A stretch of DNA of 64,000 nt, taken from the NCBI GenBank assembly GCA_036562185.1, contig DATCKN010000129.1, forward strand, positions 1-64,000, given 5' to 3'. A model generated the notes under the pieces. The model was not told the DNA's origin and did not search any database. It saw only the letters and a list, made by a program, of their open reading frames with translations. Shown piece by piece: positions 26,646 to 35,623 of this stretch. The DNA is from Thermoclostridium sp036562185 (GTDB taxonomy: Bacteria; Bacillota; Clostridia; DSM-8532). The number at the start of each line of letters is the position of its first letter. Position 1 is the first letter of the stretch. Both the position numbers and the translations under genes were made by a program.

Positions 26646-27893
26646 ATGCTGGAAATAATTAGAGCGGTTGCAAGGCAACTGGTATTTTCAATATTCCTGG
26701 ATTATAAGTATATTGCCATATACTTGTTTATTTATATTATTGTCAGGGCGAGACTTGAAATAATATATGGCTTTGAACAGTGCATCAATGATTGCAGAAC
26801 CAGAAGCCTTCGTCAGACTATGGAGGAAATTCTGCTGACAGGGCTTATAACAGGCTTTTTTGGAGGCATAATAACCGTAAGCCTGGGTATTTATATAGAA
26901 CCTGAAGGGCTGCAGTCGTTTCTTATTATAATGTGCATTCTGGCTCTTTTTAATCACCGTTTTGTAAACCCTTCATATGCAGGAGGAATTATCTGCCTTT
27001 ATACGTTAATATTCGGCTATGATAAAATTCATATACCTTCAATGCTTGTTTTCATAGCTACGGTGCAGGTAATTGAATCCGTTCTGTTGTATCTGACAAG
27101 AAAGCAGGACAACATTCCAATATTTATCCAGCATAACGGGCAAATAACGGGCGCATTCATAAAACAAAGGTACTATGCCGTTCCTTTTATTTTCTTATCC
27201 TTTTCAATAGCACCGTATTCACTGTTGGTTAACGAAGTTACTGTAAAATGGGGAACAATGTTTAAAAACGACATTGGGCAGATAAGTACCGGTATTACAT
27301 TTTTCCTTGTCGGAGCAATCAGTGTTACCAATTATTCGTCGGTGGCTATATCCACCCCGCCCGAAGAAAAGTGCAGAAATGACGCGGTCAGGTGCATCAT
27401 AGGAGGGCTGGCCCTTTTCGTGCTTGCCTTCTTTTCTTCAAAAGTCGAAGCATTAAAGTGGGCAGGAACCATATTTGCATTGCTGTACCGCGAAGTAATA
27501 TACAGGTATGGGCTTTATACCGAGATGAAAAAACAACCTTTATATACGGCGGTTCAGCGAGGGGTAAGAATTTTAGAGATAATTCCCGGGGGCCCCGCAG
27601 ACAAAATGAAAATGAAACGGGGAGAAATAATACTGAATGTTAACGGCAAACCTGTTCAGACAGAAGACGGAATAAGGCATATTTTATCAAGCAGTCCTAC
27701 TTTTATATGGATGCATACCGAAGATCCTTCAGGGCAGATAAAAATATATGAGCACAAATGCTATCCCGACGGGGTAAATGATCTGGGCATAATAGTTGTT
27801 CCCAGGGAATGGGAAGTGACTTACCAGGTTGATGAGTATGAGAATTATACCATAATTAAAAATATTGTGGACAGGTTCAGGTTTATAAAATAA
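26646..27893 (+). CDS. Polytopic membrane protein with C-terminal PDZ domain, MinJ-like
   Basis: 415 residues. About eight hydrophobic segments fill residues 10-300, followed by a PDZ domain (about 305-375) with R-I-L-E-I-I-P-G-G-P-A-D-K-M-K-M-K-R-G-E-type core and I-L-N-V-N-G-K. The length and the membrane-then-PDZ plan match Bacillus MinJ, which bridges DivIVA and MinD at the division site. The identification rests on architecture, not on close sequence recognition, so a different PDZ membrane protein is possible. It appears monocistronic, with an ATG behind GGTGGGA. A DivIVA-like gene is found at 46252. Confidence 0.6.
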   Translation: MLEIIRAVARQLVFSIFLDYKYIAIYLFIYIIVRARLEIIYGFEQCINDCRTRSLRQTMEEILLTGLITGFFGGIITVSLGIYIEPEGLQSFLIIMCILALFNHRFVNPSYAGGIICLYTLIFGYDKIHIPSMLVFIATVQVIESVLLYLTRKQDNIPIFIQHNGQITGAFIKQRYYAVPFIFLSFSIAPYSLLVNEVTVKWGTMFKNDIGQISTGITFFLVGAISVTNYSSVAISTPPEEKCRNDAVRCIIGGLALFVLAFFSSKVEALKWAGTIFALLYREVIYRYGLYTEMKKQPLYTAVQRGVRILEIIPGGPADKMKMKRGEIILNVNGKPVQTEDGIRHILSSSPTFIWMHTEDPSGQIKIYEHKCYPDGVNDLGIIVVPREWEVTYQVDEYENYTIIKNIVDRFRFIK

Positions 27894-27974
27894 TTTTGAA
27901 TTAACTGAATCTTTCAGGTTTATTTAATGTATGAAAGGGTAAAAATTAATAAGCAGCAGAATGAGGTAAATAAT

Positions 27975-28016
27975 ACTATGATTGACTTTTAAAAATCATA
28001 GTGTTACTCTTTTTAA
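27975..28016 (+). terminator. Terminator before the cysteine desulfurase operon
   Basis: ACTATGATT pairs with AATCATAGT around a ten-base loop; a T-rich tail (CTCTTTTTAA) follows. Confidence 0.7.
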
Positions 28017-28117
28017 TGCGGAATATTAAATGCATTGGATAAAAACGTAGTAAAATGCATTTTATTATCAATAATAAACTATATCTACACTATATGTTAC
28101 AAAAAGAAGGTGTTTGG

Positions 28118-29308
28118 ATGGATAAAAATATTATATATGTTGATCATGCGGCTACAACTTATGTCAAGCCCGAAGTATTTGAAGAGATGAAACCTTATTT
28201 TACAGATCTTTTCGGGAATCCTTCATCCATATATTCTCTTGGCAGAGAAAGCAGGAAAGCTGTAGAAAACGCAAGGTCTCAGATAGCCTATTGCCTGGGC
28301 GCGCATCCTACCGAGATTTACTTTACAGGCTCGGGTACCGAAGCTGATAACTGGGCAATTAAAGGTGTTGCCTATGCAAACAGGAAAAAGGGCAAGCATT
28401 TGATTACTTCAGCAATTGAGCATCATGCCGTGCTTCACGCCTTTGATTATTTAAAGAAGGAAGGCTTTGATGTTACTTATCTTCCGGTTGATGAAAGGGG
28501 ATTTGTAAACCCGAAGGATCTTGCTGAGGCAATAAGGCCCGATACTACCCTGGTCAGCATAATGTTTGCAAATAACGAAATCGGGACAATACAGCCAATT
28601 AAAGAGCTTGCAGCAATAGCAAAGGAAAAGGGTGTAGTATTCCATACAGATGCTGTACAGGCAATGGGTAATATAGACGTTAAAGTTAATGACCTGGGTG
28701 TTGATCTTCTGTCTATGTCAGCCCATAAATTCTACGGGCCGAAAGGTGTAGGAGCCCTGTATATCAGGAAAGGCGTCCGCGTTGATAATTTTATTCACGG
28801 CGGAGCCCAGGAGAGAAATAAGAGAGCGGGTACCGAGAATGTCGCCGGTGTCGTTGGTATGGCAGCTGCCCTGAAACTGGCTTATGAGAACCTTGATGAA
28901 TACAACAGCCACTTGCGTAAACTCAGCGACAGGCTTATAGACAGTGTTATGGAGAGGATTCCGCATGTACGCCTGAACGGTGACAGGGAGAAGAGGCTTC
29001 CCGGAAATGTTAATTTATCCTTCCAGTTTATTGAAGGAGAATCATTGCTGCTGATGCTTGACATGAAGGGAATTCAGGCTTCGAGCGGTTCTGCATGTAC
29101 ATCGGGTTCGTTGGATCCTTCCCATGTGCTGCTGGCCATCGGGCTGCCCCATGAAATAGCCCATGGATCGTTAAGAATCACTTTCGGTGAGAAAAACACC
29201 GAACAGGATGTGGATTATATAGTCGATAACCTTGTGGAGATAGTGGGAAAACTAAGACAAATGTCTCCGTTATATGAGGATTTTATAAAAAAAGGAAATA
29301 ATAAATGA
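28118..29308 (+). CDS. iscS: Cysteine desulfurase (IscS/NifS)
   Basis: 396 residues from the ATG behind GAAGG; upstream in-frame starts would add 21 residues absent from the family. A PLP enzyme that takes sulfur from cysteine. Seen: Y-x-D-H-A-A-T-T at the start, I-E-H-H-A near 103, H-T-D-A-V-Q-A near 180, the PLP lysine in S-A-H-K-F-Y-G-P-K-G, and the catalytic persulfide cysteine in S-S-G-S-A-C-T-S-G near 325. Followed by the scaffold gene and MnmA, so sulfur may go both to Fe-S clusters and to tRNA 2-thiouridine. Confidence 0.95.
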   Translation: MDKNIIYVDHAATTYVKPEVFEEMKPYFTDLFGNPSSIYSLGRESRKAVENARSQIAYCLGAHPTEIYFTGSGTEADNWAIKGVAYANRKKGKHLITSAIEHHAVLHAFDYLKKEGFDVTYLPVDERGFVNPKDLAEAIRPDTTLVSIMFANNEIGTIQPIKELAAIAKEKGVVFHTDAVQAMGNIDVKVNDLGVDLLSMSAHKFYGPKGVGALYIRKGVRVDNFIHGGAQERNKRAGTENVAGVVGMAAALKLAYENLDEYNSHLRKLSDRLIDSVMERIPHVRLNGDREKRLPGNVNLSFQFIEGESLLLMLDMKGIQASSGSACTSGSLDPSHVLLAIGLPHEIAHGSLRITFGEKNTEQDVDYIVDNLVEIVGKLRQMSPLYEDFIKKGNNK

Positions 29309-29361
29309 TTGAAAATTTTAACGGAAAGGTAGCAGCGTAATATGCTGGGGGTGATTTATAT

Positions 29362-29799
29362 ATGATGTATAGCGAAAAAGTGATGGATCATTTTATGAAC
29401 CCAAGAAATATGGGTGAAATAGAAGATGCTGATGGCGTTGGCCAGGTTGGAAACGCTAAATGCGGGGATATAATGAAAATGTATTTGAAAATAGAGAATG
29501 ATGTTATTGTGGATGCCAAGTTCAAAACATTTGGCTGTGGTGCTGCTGTTGCAACAAGCAGTATAGCTACCGAACTGATAAAAGGCAAAACCATTGAAGA
29601 AGCCTTGAAAGTCACTAACAAAGCGGTTGTAGAAGCTTTGGACGGGCTTCCTCCTGCTAAATTACACTGTTCTGTACTGGCAGAAGAAGCAGTAGCCGCT
29701 GCTATTGAAGACTACAGGAGAAGACACGGTTACGATGTTGAAAACAGCCAACAGTGCCCGGGTTGTTGCAGAAAATGTGAATCAGATCTGGACGAATAA
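29362..29799 (+). CDS. iscU: Fe-S cluster scaffold protein (IscU/NifU N-terminal type)
   Basis: 145 residues. The three cluster-binding cysteines appear in N-A-K-C-G-D, F-G-C-G-A-A-V-A and L-H-C-S-V-L-A-E-E-A, the order found in IscU-like scaffolds. A cysteine-rich tail (C-P-G-C-C-R-K-C near 132) is an extra often seen in clostridial NifU-type proteins and might bind another metal. It lies 53 bases after the desulfurase and behind GGGGGTGA. It should receive persulfide from that enzyme and build [2Fe-2S] or [4Fe-4S] clusters, needed here for many hydrogenase clusters. Confidence 0.93.
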   Translation: MMYSEKVMDHFMNPRNMGEIEDADGVGQVGNAKCGDIMKMYLKIENDVIVDAKFKTFGCGAAVATSSIATELIKGKTIEEALKVTNKAVVEALDGLPPAKLHCSVLAEEAVAAAIEDYRRRHGYDVENSQQCPGCCRKCESDLDE

Positions 29800-29874
29800 G
29801 TTATGTTTTTAACATTTTCAATGGAGGCTGCTTGCTGAGTCTCTGTAAATTATAGACTTTTAAAACTGTTAAAA

Positions 29875-29897
29875 GGCGGCTTATCAGCCGTCTTTTT
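29875..29897 (+). terminator. Terminator after the scaffold gene
   Basis: AGGCGGC and GCCGTCT pair (one G-U) around TTATCA, with flanking A and T runs. It splits the cluster into iscS-iscU and thpR-mnmA parts, though read-through may occur. Confidence 0.75.
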
Positions 29898-29914
29898 GAT
29901 TAAGAGGTATTTTT

Positions 29915-30466
29915 ATGAGACTTTTTTATGCCGTTGAATTTGATGAAAAGACAAAGGATGCCCTGATTGCAAAGCAAAGTATATTAAAGTCCGGCGCTGT
30001 TAAAGCTAATTTTACAGCCAGGGAGAACCTGCATTTGACACTGCGGTTTATGGGTGAAATGTCCGGCCCGGATTTTACAGTGTTGAAAAAGGTACAGGAT
30101 TTGGTGTCAAAAAGGCACGATCCTTTCGAACTTGAAATCTCAGAGATCGGAACCTTTGAAAGAGGGCGAAGCAGTATTGTATGGGCAGGAATAAAAGAGA
30201 ATAATAAGCTCTTGCAGCTTCAAAAGGATTTGGAAAAAGAAATAGCAGCTAATGGTTTTATACCCGAAAACAGACCCTACAAGCCCCATATTACACTGGC
30301 AAGGGAGTTTGTAACCAGGGGTGACATTAATAAAATTATTAGGGATGTTGGGGCTTTGCAGCATAAGTTTTCAGTAGAAAGTATTTCACTTATGGAAAGC
30401 ACGCGCGTGAACGGGAAACTGGTATACCTATGCAGGTATAAGACTGACATCTGTAAGGAAAATTGA
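29915..30466 (+). CDS. thpR: RNA 2',3'-cyclic phosphodiesterase (2'-5' RNA ligase family)
   Basis: 183 residues, normal for the 2H phosphoesterase family. Both catalytic tetrapeptides are present: H-L-T-L near residue 44 and H-I-T-L near residue 127. Members hydrolyse 2',3'-cyclic phosphate RNA ends; the older name refers to ligase activity in vitro. It ends 13 bases before mnmA, so the two are probably co-transcribed. A link to tRNA processing is plausible but only by neighbourhood. Confidence 0.88.
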   Translation: MRLFYAVEFDEKTKDALIAKQSILKSGAVKANFTARENLHLTLRFMGEMSGPDFTVLKKVQDLVSKRHDPFELEISEIGTFERGRSSIVWAGIKENNKLLQLQKDLEKEIAANGFIPENRPYKPHITLAREFVTRGDINKIIRDVGALQHKFSVESISLMESTRVNGKLVYLCRYKTDICKEN

Positions 30467-30479
30467 AAGGTTGTGACCA

Positions 30480-31568
30480 ATGAGCAAAAAGGTTATGGTA
30501 GGTATGAGCGGCGGCGTGGACAGCTCGGTTGCCGCGGCTATATTAAAGAAAGAAGGTTATGAAGTTATCGGGGTAACACTCCAGATTTGGCCCGATGATT
30601 TGCCCGGGCCACAGCCCGAAGGCGGATGTTGTTCGCTTTCAGCTGTAGAAGATGCCCGGATGGTTGCATTTCAACTGGATATCCCATATTATGTCCTCAA
30701 TTTCCAGGACATTTTCGAAAAAAGTGTTATAAATTATTTTGTAGATGAGTACACAAAGGGGAGAACACCAAACCCCTGCATAGCATGCAACCGCTATGTG
30801 AAGTTTGATGCGATGCTGAAAAAAGCCATTTCCATGGGCATAGATTATATAGCAACAGGCCATTATGCAAGAATTGAACACGATCCATCAACCGGCCGTT
30901 ATTTATTGAAAAGATCGGTTACAGACAAAAAGGATCAGACATATGTATTGTACAATATGAATCAATATCAACTGGAAAGGACTTTATTCCCAATTGGGAA
31001 CTATAACAAGGAAACCGTGCGAAAAATAGCTGAAGAGCTTGGTTTTGTCGTTGCAGACAAACCCGACAGTCAGGAAATCTGTTTTGTTACCGATAATGAT
31101 TATACAGCGTTTATCAGTTCAAAACTGAAAGAACCGATGGAACCCGGGTATTTTGTTGATACTGAAGGAAACATACTTGGAAAGCACAAAGGCATCTACA
31201 ATTACACTATAGGTCAGAGAAAGGGTTTGGGCATATCTTTAGGCAAGCCTATGTATGTGGTAAAAATTGATATAAAAAACAACACCGTGGTGCTTGGAGA
31301 GTCGGGGCAGGAATATTCCCAGGGGCTTGTTGCTGCAGATATTAACTGGATAGCTTTTGAAAAACTTGAAAGCCCAAGAAAAGCCATGGCAAAGATACGC
31401 TATTCGGCGAAGGAAAGTGAAGCTGTAATAAGCCCGTTGGAAGACGGTAAAGTAAAGGTTCGGTTCACTTATCCACAAAGGGCTGTAACACCCGGTCAGG
31501 CAGTTGTATTTTATGACGGTGATATTGTTCTTGGCGGTGGAATTATTGAAGATCAAATAAATGAGTAG
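30480..31568 (+). CDS. mnmA: tRNA 2-thiouridine synthase MnmA
   Basis: 362 residues, the usual MnmA length. The ATP pyrophosphatase P-loop is G-M-S-G-G-V-D-S-S near residue 8. The two catalytic cysteines lie in N-P-C-I-A-C-N near 100 and Q-E-I-C-F near 203. Family blocks A-T-G-H-Y-A-R and K-D-Q-T-Y-V-L-Y are present, and the C-terminal beta-barrel domain is complete. It thiolates the wobble uridine of Lys, Glu and Gln tRNAs using sulfur relayed from a cysteine desulfurase, which is encoded just upstream. Confidence 0.96.
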   Translation: MSKKVMVGMSGGVDSSVAAAILKKEGYEVIGVTLQIWPDDLPGPQPEGGCCSLSAVEDARMVAFQLDIPYYVLNFQDIFEKSVINYFVDEYTKGRTPNPCIACNRYVKFDAMLKKAISMGIDYIATGHYARIEHDPSTGRYLLKRSVTDKKDQTYVLYNMNQYQLERTLFPIGNYNKETVRKIAEELGFVVADKPDSQEICFVTDNDYTAFISSKLKEPMEPGYFVDTEGNILGKHKGIYNYTIGQRKGLGISLGKPMYVVKIDIKNNTVVLGESGQEYSQGLVAADINWIAFEKLESPRKAMAKIRYSAKESEAVISPLEDGKVKVRFTYPQRAVTPGQAVVFYDGDIVLGGGIIEDQINE

Positions 31569-31598
31569 TTTATACCTTTAATTTTTGGAGGTGAAATT

Positions 31599-33236
31599 GT
31601 GAAACTTACGTTTTTGGGTGCGGCCAGAACGGTAACCGGATCATGCTGCATGATTGAAGCGGGAAACACAAAAATCCTTATTGACTGCGGCATGTTTCAG
31701 GGACGTGCGAAGGAAGAGGCAATGAATGAGCAACCACTGCCGGTTTCCCCGTCAGAAATTGACTATGTGTTATTAACCCACGCACATATTGATCACAGTG
31801 GACGAATACCATGGCTTTTTGTAAATGGTTTCAGGGGTGAAGTAATAGCACAGAAGGCGGCTGTTGATTTATGCGGTTTGTTGCTTCCCGACAGCGGGTA
31901 CATACAGGAATTTGAAACAGAATGGAAGAACCGGAAACGGATGAGGGCAGGGCGTGAGCCCATTGAACCGCTTTATACACATATGCAGGCCCAGGAATGT
32001 TTAAAACTTTTTAGAAGTGTTGCATATGATGAGATTATCCAGTTGAACGATGATATAAAAGTGCGTTTTAAAAACTCGGGGCATATGCTTGGTTCGGCAT
32101 TTATTGAAATGTGGATTCGTGAAAACGGCAAGGAAACAAAAATAGTATTTACCGGGGACATAGGAAACACAGACATACCAATTTTAAAAGACCCTGAGCC
32201 AATAGAAGAAGCAGATTATGTCGTAATGGAATCAACCTATGGCGACAGGCTTCACAGTGACAAAAAGAACAAGGCTGAGAAATTTCTGGAGATTGTACTT
32301 GACACATTGGACCGGGGAGGTAATGTAGTTATACCGTCCTTCGCAGTAGGAAGAACACAGGAGATTATATATGAAATAAACAGAAATCTGACCCTTCCTG
32401 CCGAAAAGGTAGTAAGGCTCCTGAATGCACCTGTATACATAGACAGTCCGTTAGCCATAAGCGCTACCGAAGTTTACAGGCAGAATCTTGACTGCTATGA
32501 TGAAGAGGCAAGATGGTATATAGAAAACGGGGACAATCCGTTGGATTTTCCAAACCTTCATTTCACAAGAACTGCTGATGAGTCAAGGTCGCTTAATGAA
32601 ATCGCCGGAGGGTGCATTATCATATCAGCAAGCGGAATGTGCGAGGCGGGCAGAATTAAGCACCACCTTAAGCATAACCTGTGGCGTGAAAAATCGACAA
32701 TTCTTTTTGTAGGTTATCAGGCTGAAGGAACGCTGGGGCGCAGGCTGTTAAACGGAGAAAAGAAAGTTAACATTTTTGGTGAGGAAATAAGCGTTAATGC
32801 GCGTATAGAATCAATAGACGGATATTCGGGTCATGCCGATTATTTGGGGCTTATCAGCTGGCTGAAAAATTTCAGGCGTATGCCGAAAGGCATTTTCCTG
32901 GTTCACGGTGAAGAGAATGCTTTAAGCTCGCTCTCAGAAAAAATCAGGAATGAATTTGGCATTGAACCTTTTATTCCGTCCAGGGAAGAGTCATTTGTAA
33001 TTGAAGCCGGACGTGAAGTAAGATGCGGCATTGAAAGAGAAGCAGCCGGCCGCTTCCGCTACCTGCCGGTAATAAGCCTTATTGAAGATGTTAAGGAAGG
33101 TATTGCCGATATGGCTGCAATGCTTATGGATGAAATGATACAGGGGGTGGATGACAGTAGGCTTGAGGAAATAACCCGTAAATTATTATTACTGCAAAAA
33201 GATATGGTTAATGTTCTGGAAACAGACAAAAAATGA
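31599..33236 (+). CDS. Beta-CASP metallo-beta-lactamase fold hydrolase (RNA-processing exonuclease type)
   Basis: 545 residues from a GTG start with GGAGGTGA upstream. The metal site T-H-A-H-I-D-H-S-G (about 61-69) belongs to the metallo-beta-lactamase fold. Further elements are the beta-CASP motifs (F-A-V-G-R-T-Q-E, S-A-S-G-M-C-E-A-G-R) and a final Y-S-G-H-A-D block near 410. This is the plan of CPSF73-like and YSH1-like RNases, related to but distinct from RNase J. A C-terminal extension of about 90 residues has no recognised motif. Probably a cytoplasmic RNA nuclease; substrate unknown. Confidence 0.88.
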   Translation: MKLTFLGAARTVTGSCCMIEAGNTKILIDCGMFQGRAKEEAMNEQPLPVSPSEIDYVLLTHAHIDHSGRIPWLFVNGFRGEVIAQKAAVDLCGLLLPDSGYIQEFETEWKNRKRMRAGREPIEPLYTHMQAQECLKLFRSVAYDEIIQLNDDIKVRFKNSGHMLGSAFIEMWIRENGKETKIVFTGDIGNTDIPILKDPEPIEEADYVVMESTYGDRLHSDKKNKAEKFLEIVLDTLDRGGNVVIPSFAVGRTQEIIYEINRNLTLPAEKVVRLLNAPVYIDSPLAISATEVYRQNLDCYDEEARWYIENGDNPLDFPNLHFTRTADESRSLNEIAGGCIIISASGMCEAGRIKHHLKHNLWREKSTILFVGYQAEGTLGRRLLNGEKKVNIFGEEISVNARIESIDGYSGHADYLGLISWLKNFRRMPKGIFLVHGEENALSSLSEKIRNEFGIEPFIPSREESFVIEAGREVRCGIEREAAGRFRYLPVISLIEDVKEGIADMAAMLMDEMIQGVDDSRLEEITRKLLLLQKDMVNVLETDKK

Positions 33237-33255
33237 TTTATATCGTATCATATAT

Positions 33256-33342
33256 TGTAACACTATAAACTGGCCCCCCAATCCGCCTTTAAAGGCGGGT
33301 GGTACTGTTACACACGAACGAGGCAGGTGATTTACTGCCTCG
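33256..33342. repeat. Structured intergenic element with two perfect palindromes
   Basis: CCGCCTTTAAAGGCGG (33283-33298) is a perfect 16-base palindrome, enclosed by TGTAACA (33256-33262) and TGTTACA (33306-33312). An 8-pair hairpin follows: CGAGGCAG (33319-33326) with CTGCCTCG (33335-33342). Either a terminator region with a poor T-run or a dispersed repeat; copy number cannot be judged from this window. Confidence 0.55.
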
Positions 33343-33528
33343 TAAAAACAGTGTGTTTGGGTTGTAAAGCGCTTTTTGGATTGCATTAAGATGTTTGCTT
33401 AATGATACGCAAGTTTATTGACTGGAAATATGTTTTTTATTAATATGTTACTATAAAGGGCTTAAAATGGCAGTTACGGCTTAAACTGCTGCTTTTAACG
33501 GCTAAACTGGTTATAAAGGGGTTTATTG

Positions 33529-34668
33529 ATGGCTGGGCTAAACAGGAGAACAATAAAGGTAATTATAATAATACTGATAATCATTGGTATTCTTCTTCTT
33601 TTGCGGTTAAGTGTTTATTGCATTCCTTTTATAATAGCGTTTATTCTTTCTAGCCTTATAGAACCGCTGGTAAATTTTCTCGAGAAAAAAGTCAGAATTC
33701 CTCGGAAGATCGGCTCTGTTTTTTCTATCCTTTTAGTATTGTCAATCCTCGGAACTATCCTTGGACTGATAATTACAAGGCTTGTAAAGGAGATTGTAAA
33801 TGTTTACGAGCAGATTAACGTAATATTCGGCGGTATGCAGATGTTTTTTGAGGCTATGATAGAAAAGGTCAACAATTTATATATATCATTGCCGAAGACC
33901 ATCAGTGATACTGTGGATCAGTATTTTGCCGAAGCAGCAAGCAGCGCAAAAGCAATATTGACGCCGTTAATTGAAAAAATAACAAGCTTTACCCTCAGTT
34001 TGCCGCAGGTTTTTGTTTTCCTTGTGGTAACGATATTGGCCACCTATTTTATGACCAGCGACAGGAATAAAATAAATAATTTCATAGACAGGCAATTTCC
34101 TGTTCAATGGCTGGAGAAAACCCGCCTGGTGGTTAATAAATTGTTCTTCGCATTGTTTGGCTGGCTGAGGGCGCAACTCATACTGATGACGGTAACATTT
34201 TCCGAACTGACCATAGCTTTTATAATACTTAATATTCAAAACGGTCTTTTACTTGCGTTAATAATAGCAATTGTCGATGCACTGCCGGTTTTTGGTGTGG
34301 GTACGGTTTTAATTCCGTGGGGAATAATAGATCTGATATCGGGCAACTATCAACGTGGTGTCTCTTTGCTGCTCTTATATATAATTGTACTTGTAGTAAG
34401 GCAGTTGATTGAACCGAAAATTGTAGGCCAGCAGATTGGAGTCCATCCCCTTGCAACTCTGTTTTCGATGTATCTGGGACTGCAATTGCTAGGCATTATC
34501 GGTATGATAGTCGGTCCGGTGCTTATGGTTATTATAAAAACCGTCTTTGGCACCATATTGAATACCGATGATATTAAAAAATGGCTTCAGAACACATTTA
34601 ATTATTATATGAAACCCGTTCCGAAAAAAGAAACAAAAGAAGTTATAGTTACGAAAAAAGAAATGTAA
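33529..34668 (+). CDS. AI-2E family transporter / YtvI-like membrane protein
   Basis: 379 residues. Two hydrophobic segments near the N-terminus (about 10-50), another near 65-85, a central mostly soluble stretch (about 90-150), and a C-terminal membrane block with the family motif region around Q-L-I-E-P-K-I-V-G-Q-Q-I-G-V-H-P-L near 290-305. The family includes TqsA-like exporters and the sporulation protein YtvI; function in clostridia is not established. The ATG at 33529 is better placed than the TTG one codon earlier relative to AAGGGG. Convergent with sigK. Confidence 0.82.
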   Translation: MAGLNRRTIKVIIIILIIIGILLLLRLSVYCIPFIIAFILSSLIEPLVNFLEKKVRIPRKIGSVFSILLVLSILGTILGLIITRLVKEIVNVYEQINVIFGGMQMFFEAMIEKVNNLYISLPKTISDTVDQYFAEAASSAKAILTPLIEKITSFTLSLPQVFVFLVVTILATYFMTSDRNKINNFIDRQFPVQWLEKTRLVVNKLFFALFGWLRAQLILMTVTFSELTIAFIILNIQNGLLLALIIAIVDALPVFGVGTVLIPWGIIDLISGNYQRGVSLLLLYIIVLVVRQLIEPKIVGQQIGVHPLATLFSMYLGLQLLGIIGMIVGPVLMVIIKTVFGTILNTDDIKKWLQNTFNYYMKPVPKKETKEVIVTKKEM

Positions 34669-34671
34669 TGA

Positions 34672-34697
34672 AATCCCCTGATGTTAATCAGGGGATT
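34672..34697. terminator. Bidirectional terminator between AI-2E family gene and sigK
   Basis: AATCCCCTGA pairs with TCAGGGGATT around a six-base loop. The right arm includes the sigK stop codon. A/T flanks on both sides suit both directions. Confidence 0.8.
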
Positions 34698-35392
34698 AAA
34701 TTCTGAAGTTCCTTATTTAGTTTATTGATTGCCTTCTTTTCTATTCTAGAGACATATGAACGTGATATTCCAAGCATTTTGGCAATTTCCCGCTGTGTCT
34801 TGTTTGAACCGCTGGCAAGGCCGTATCTTAGCTCAATAATAGTCTTTTCTCTGCCTCTGAGAACCTCTGAAATTTTTCTGTACAGCTTTTTAACCTGAAA
34901 TTTCAAAGCTACTTTATCGTCGATACTTTCTTCGTTTCCAATAATATCCATAAGCGAAATTTCATTGCCTTCTTTATCCGTTCCGATTGGTTCATGCAAT
35001 GAAACCTCATTCTGGAATTTTTTCGTTGCTCTTAAGTACATCAGTATTTCATTTTCTATGCATCTTGCCGCATAAGTTGCGAGCCTGATTCCCTTGTCGG
35101 GATCGAAGCTTGTTATGGCTTTTATAAGACCAATAGTACCAATTGATATCATGTCATCGCTATCCACGTTACCGGTGTTATATTTTTTTGCGATATGGGC
35201 AACTAACCTTAAATTTCTTTCCACAAGAATGTTTCTGGCTTCTTCATCTCCGTTTCTGAAGAGCTCCAGATACTTTTTTTCTTCTTCAACAGTCAGGGGA
35301 TGGGGAAAGGATTGAGAGTTAGCTATATACCCGGTGAAAAATACAGCAGTAAAAATTTCATTCAATAATTGAAGAAAGCTGTTTAAAAACAT
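34688..35392 (-). CDS. sigK: RNA polymerase sporulation sigma factor SigK (uninterrupted)
   Basis: 234 residues. A hydrophobic N-terminal pro-region (about 1-25) precedes region 2 with R-N-L-R-L-V-A-H-I-A-K-K-Y and D-L/M-I-S-I-G-T-I-G-L-I-K-A and region 4 with E-R/K-T-I-I-E-L-R-Y-G-L and the helix-turn-helix Q-R-E-I-A-K-M-L-G-I-S-R-S-Y-V-S-R-I-E-K. Sigma-K drives late mother-cell genes and is activated by loss of the pro-sequence. The frame is continuous, so there is no skin-type element interrupting it here. It may well control the cwlJ-gerQ pair about 3 kb away. Confidence 0.93.
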   Translation of the reverse strand: MFLNSFLQLLNEIFTAVFFTGYIANSQSFPHPLTVEEEKKYLELFRNGDEEARNILVERNLRLVAHIAKKYNTGNVDSDDMISIGTIGLIKAITSFDPDKGIRLATYAARCIENEILMYLRATKKFQNEVSLHEPIGTDKEGNEISLMDIIGNEESIDDKVALKFQVKKLYRKISEVLRGREKTIIELRYGLASGSNKTQREIAKMLGISRSYVSRIEKKAINKLNKELQNLIP

Positions 35393-35623
35393 GCCATTTC
35401 ACCATCCTGCGAAAATATTCAGGTTATATATTTTATGCGGGAAAGTTTTATTTAGTGACTGTCCTTTTTTATGAAAAATTTCTCCTACCTTAAAAAATAT
35501 GTATCAGGAAGCGTATTATGTATATGGGCAGAATATAAACTTTTGAAAAAAACAGCGTATATGTTAAACTTATGATAGAAATTAAAAAATTATGCAGCTT
35601 GCTGCTATACAGGATAGAATTCG

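Noticed and set aside
33290..33345. T-box-like GGGTGGTAC followed by a hairpin
   Set aside because: The rest of the antiterminator core differs (CTGTTAC instead of CCGCGG), and only about 50 bases separate it from the preceding gene, leaving no space for stem I.
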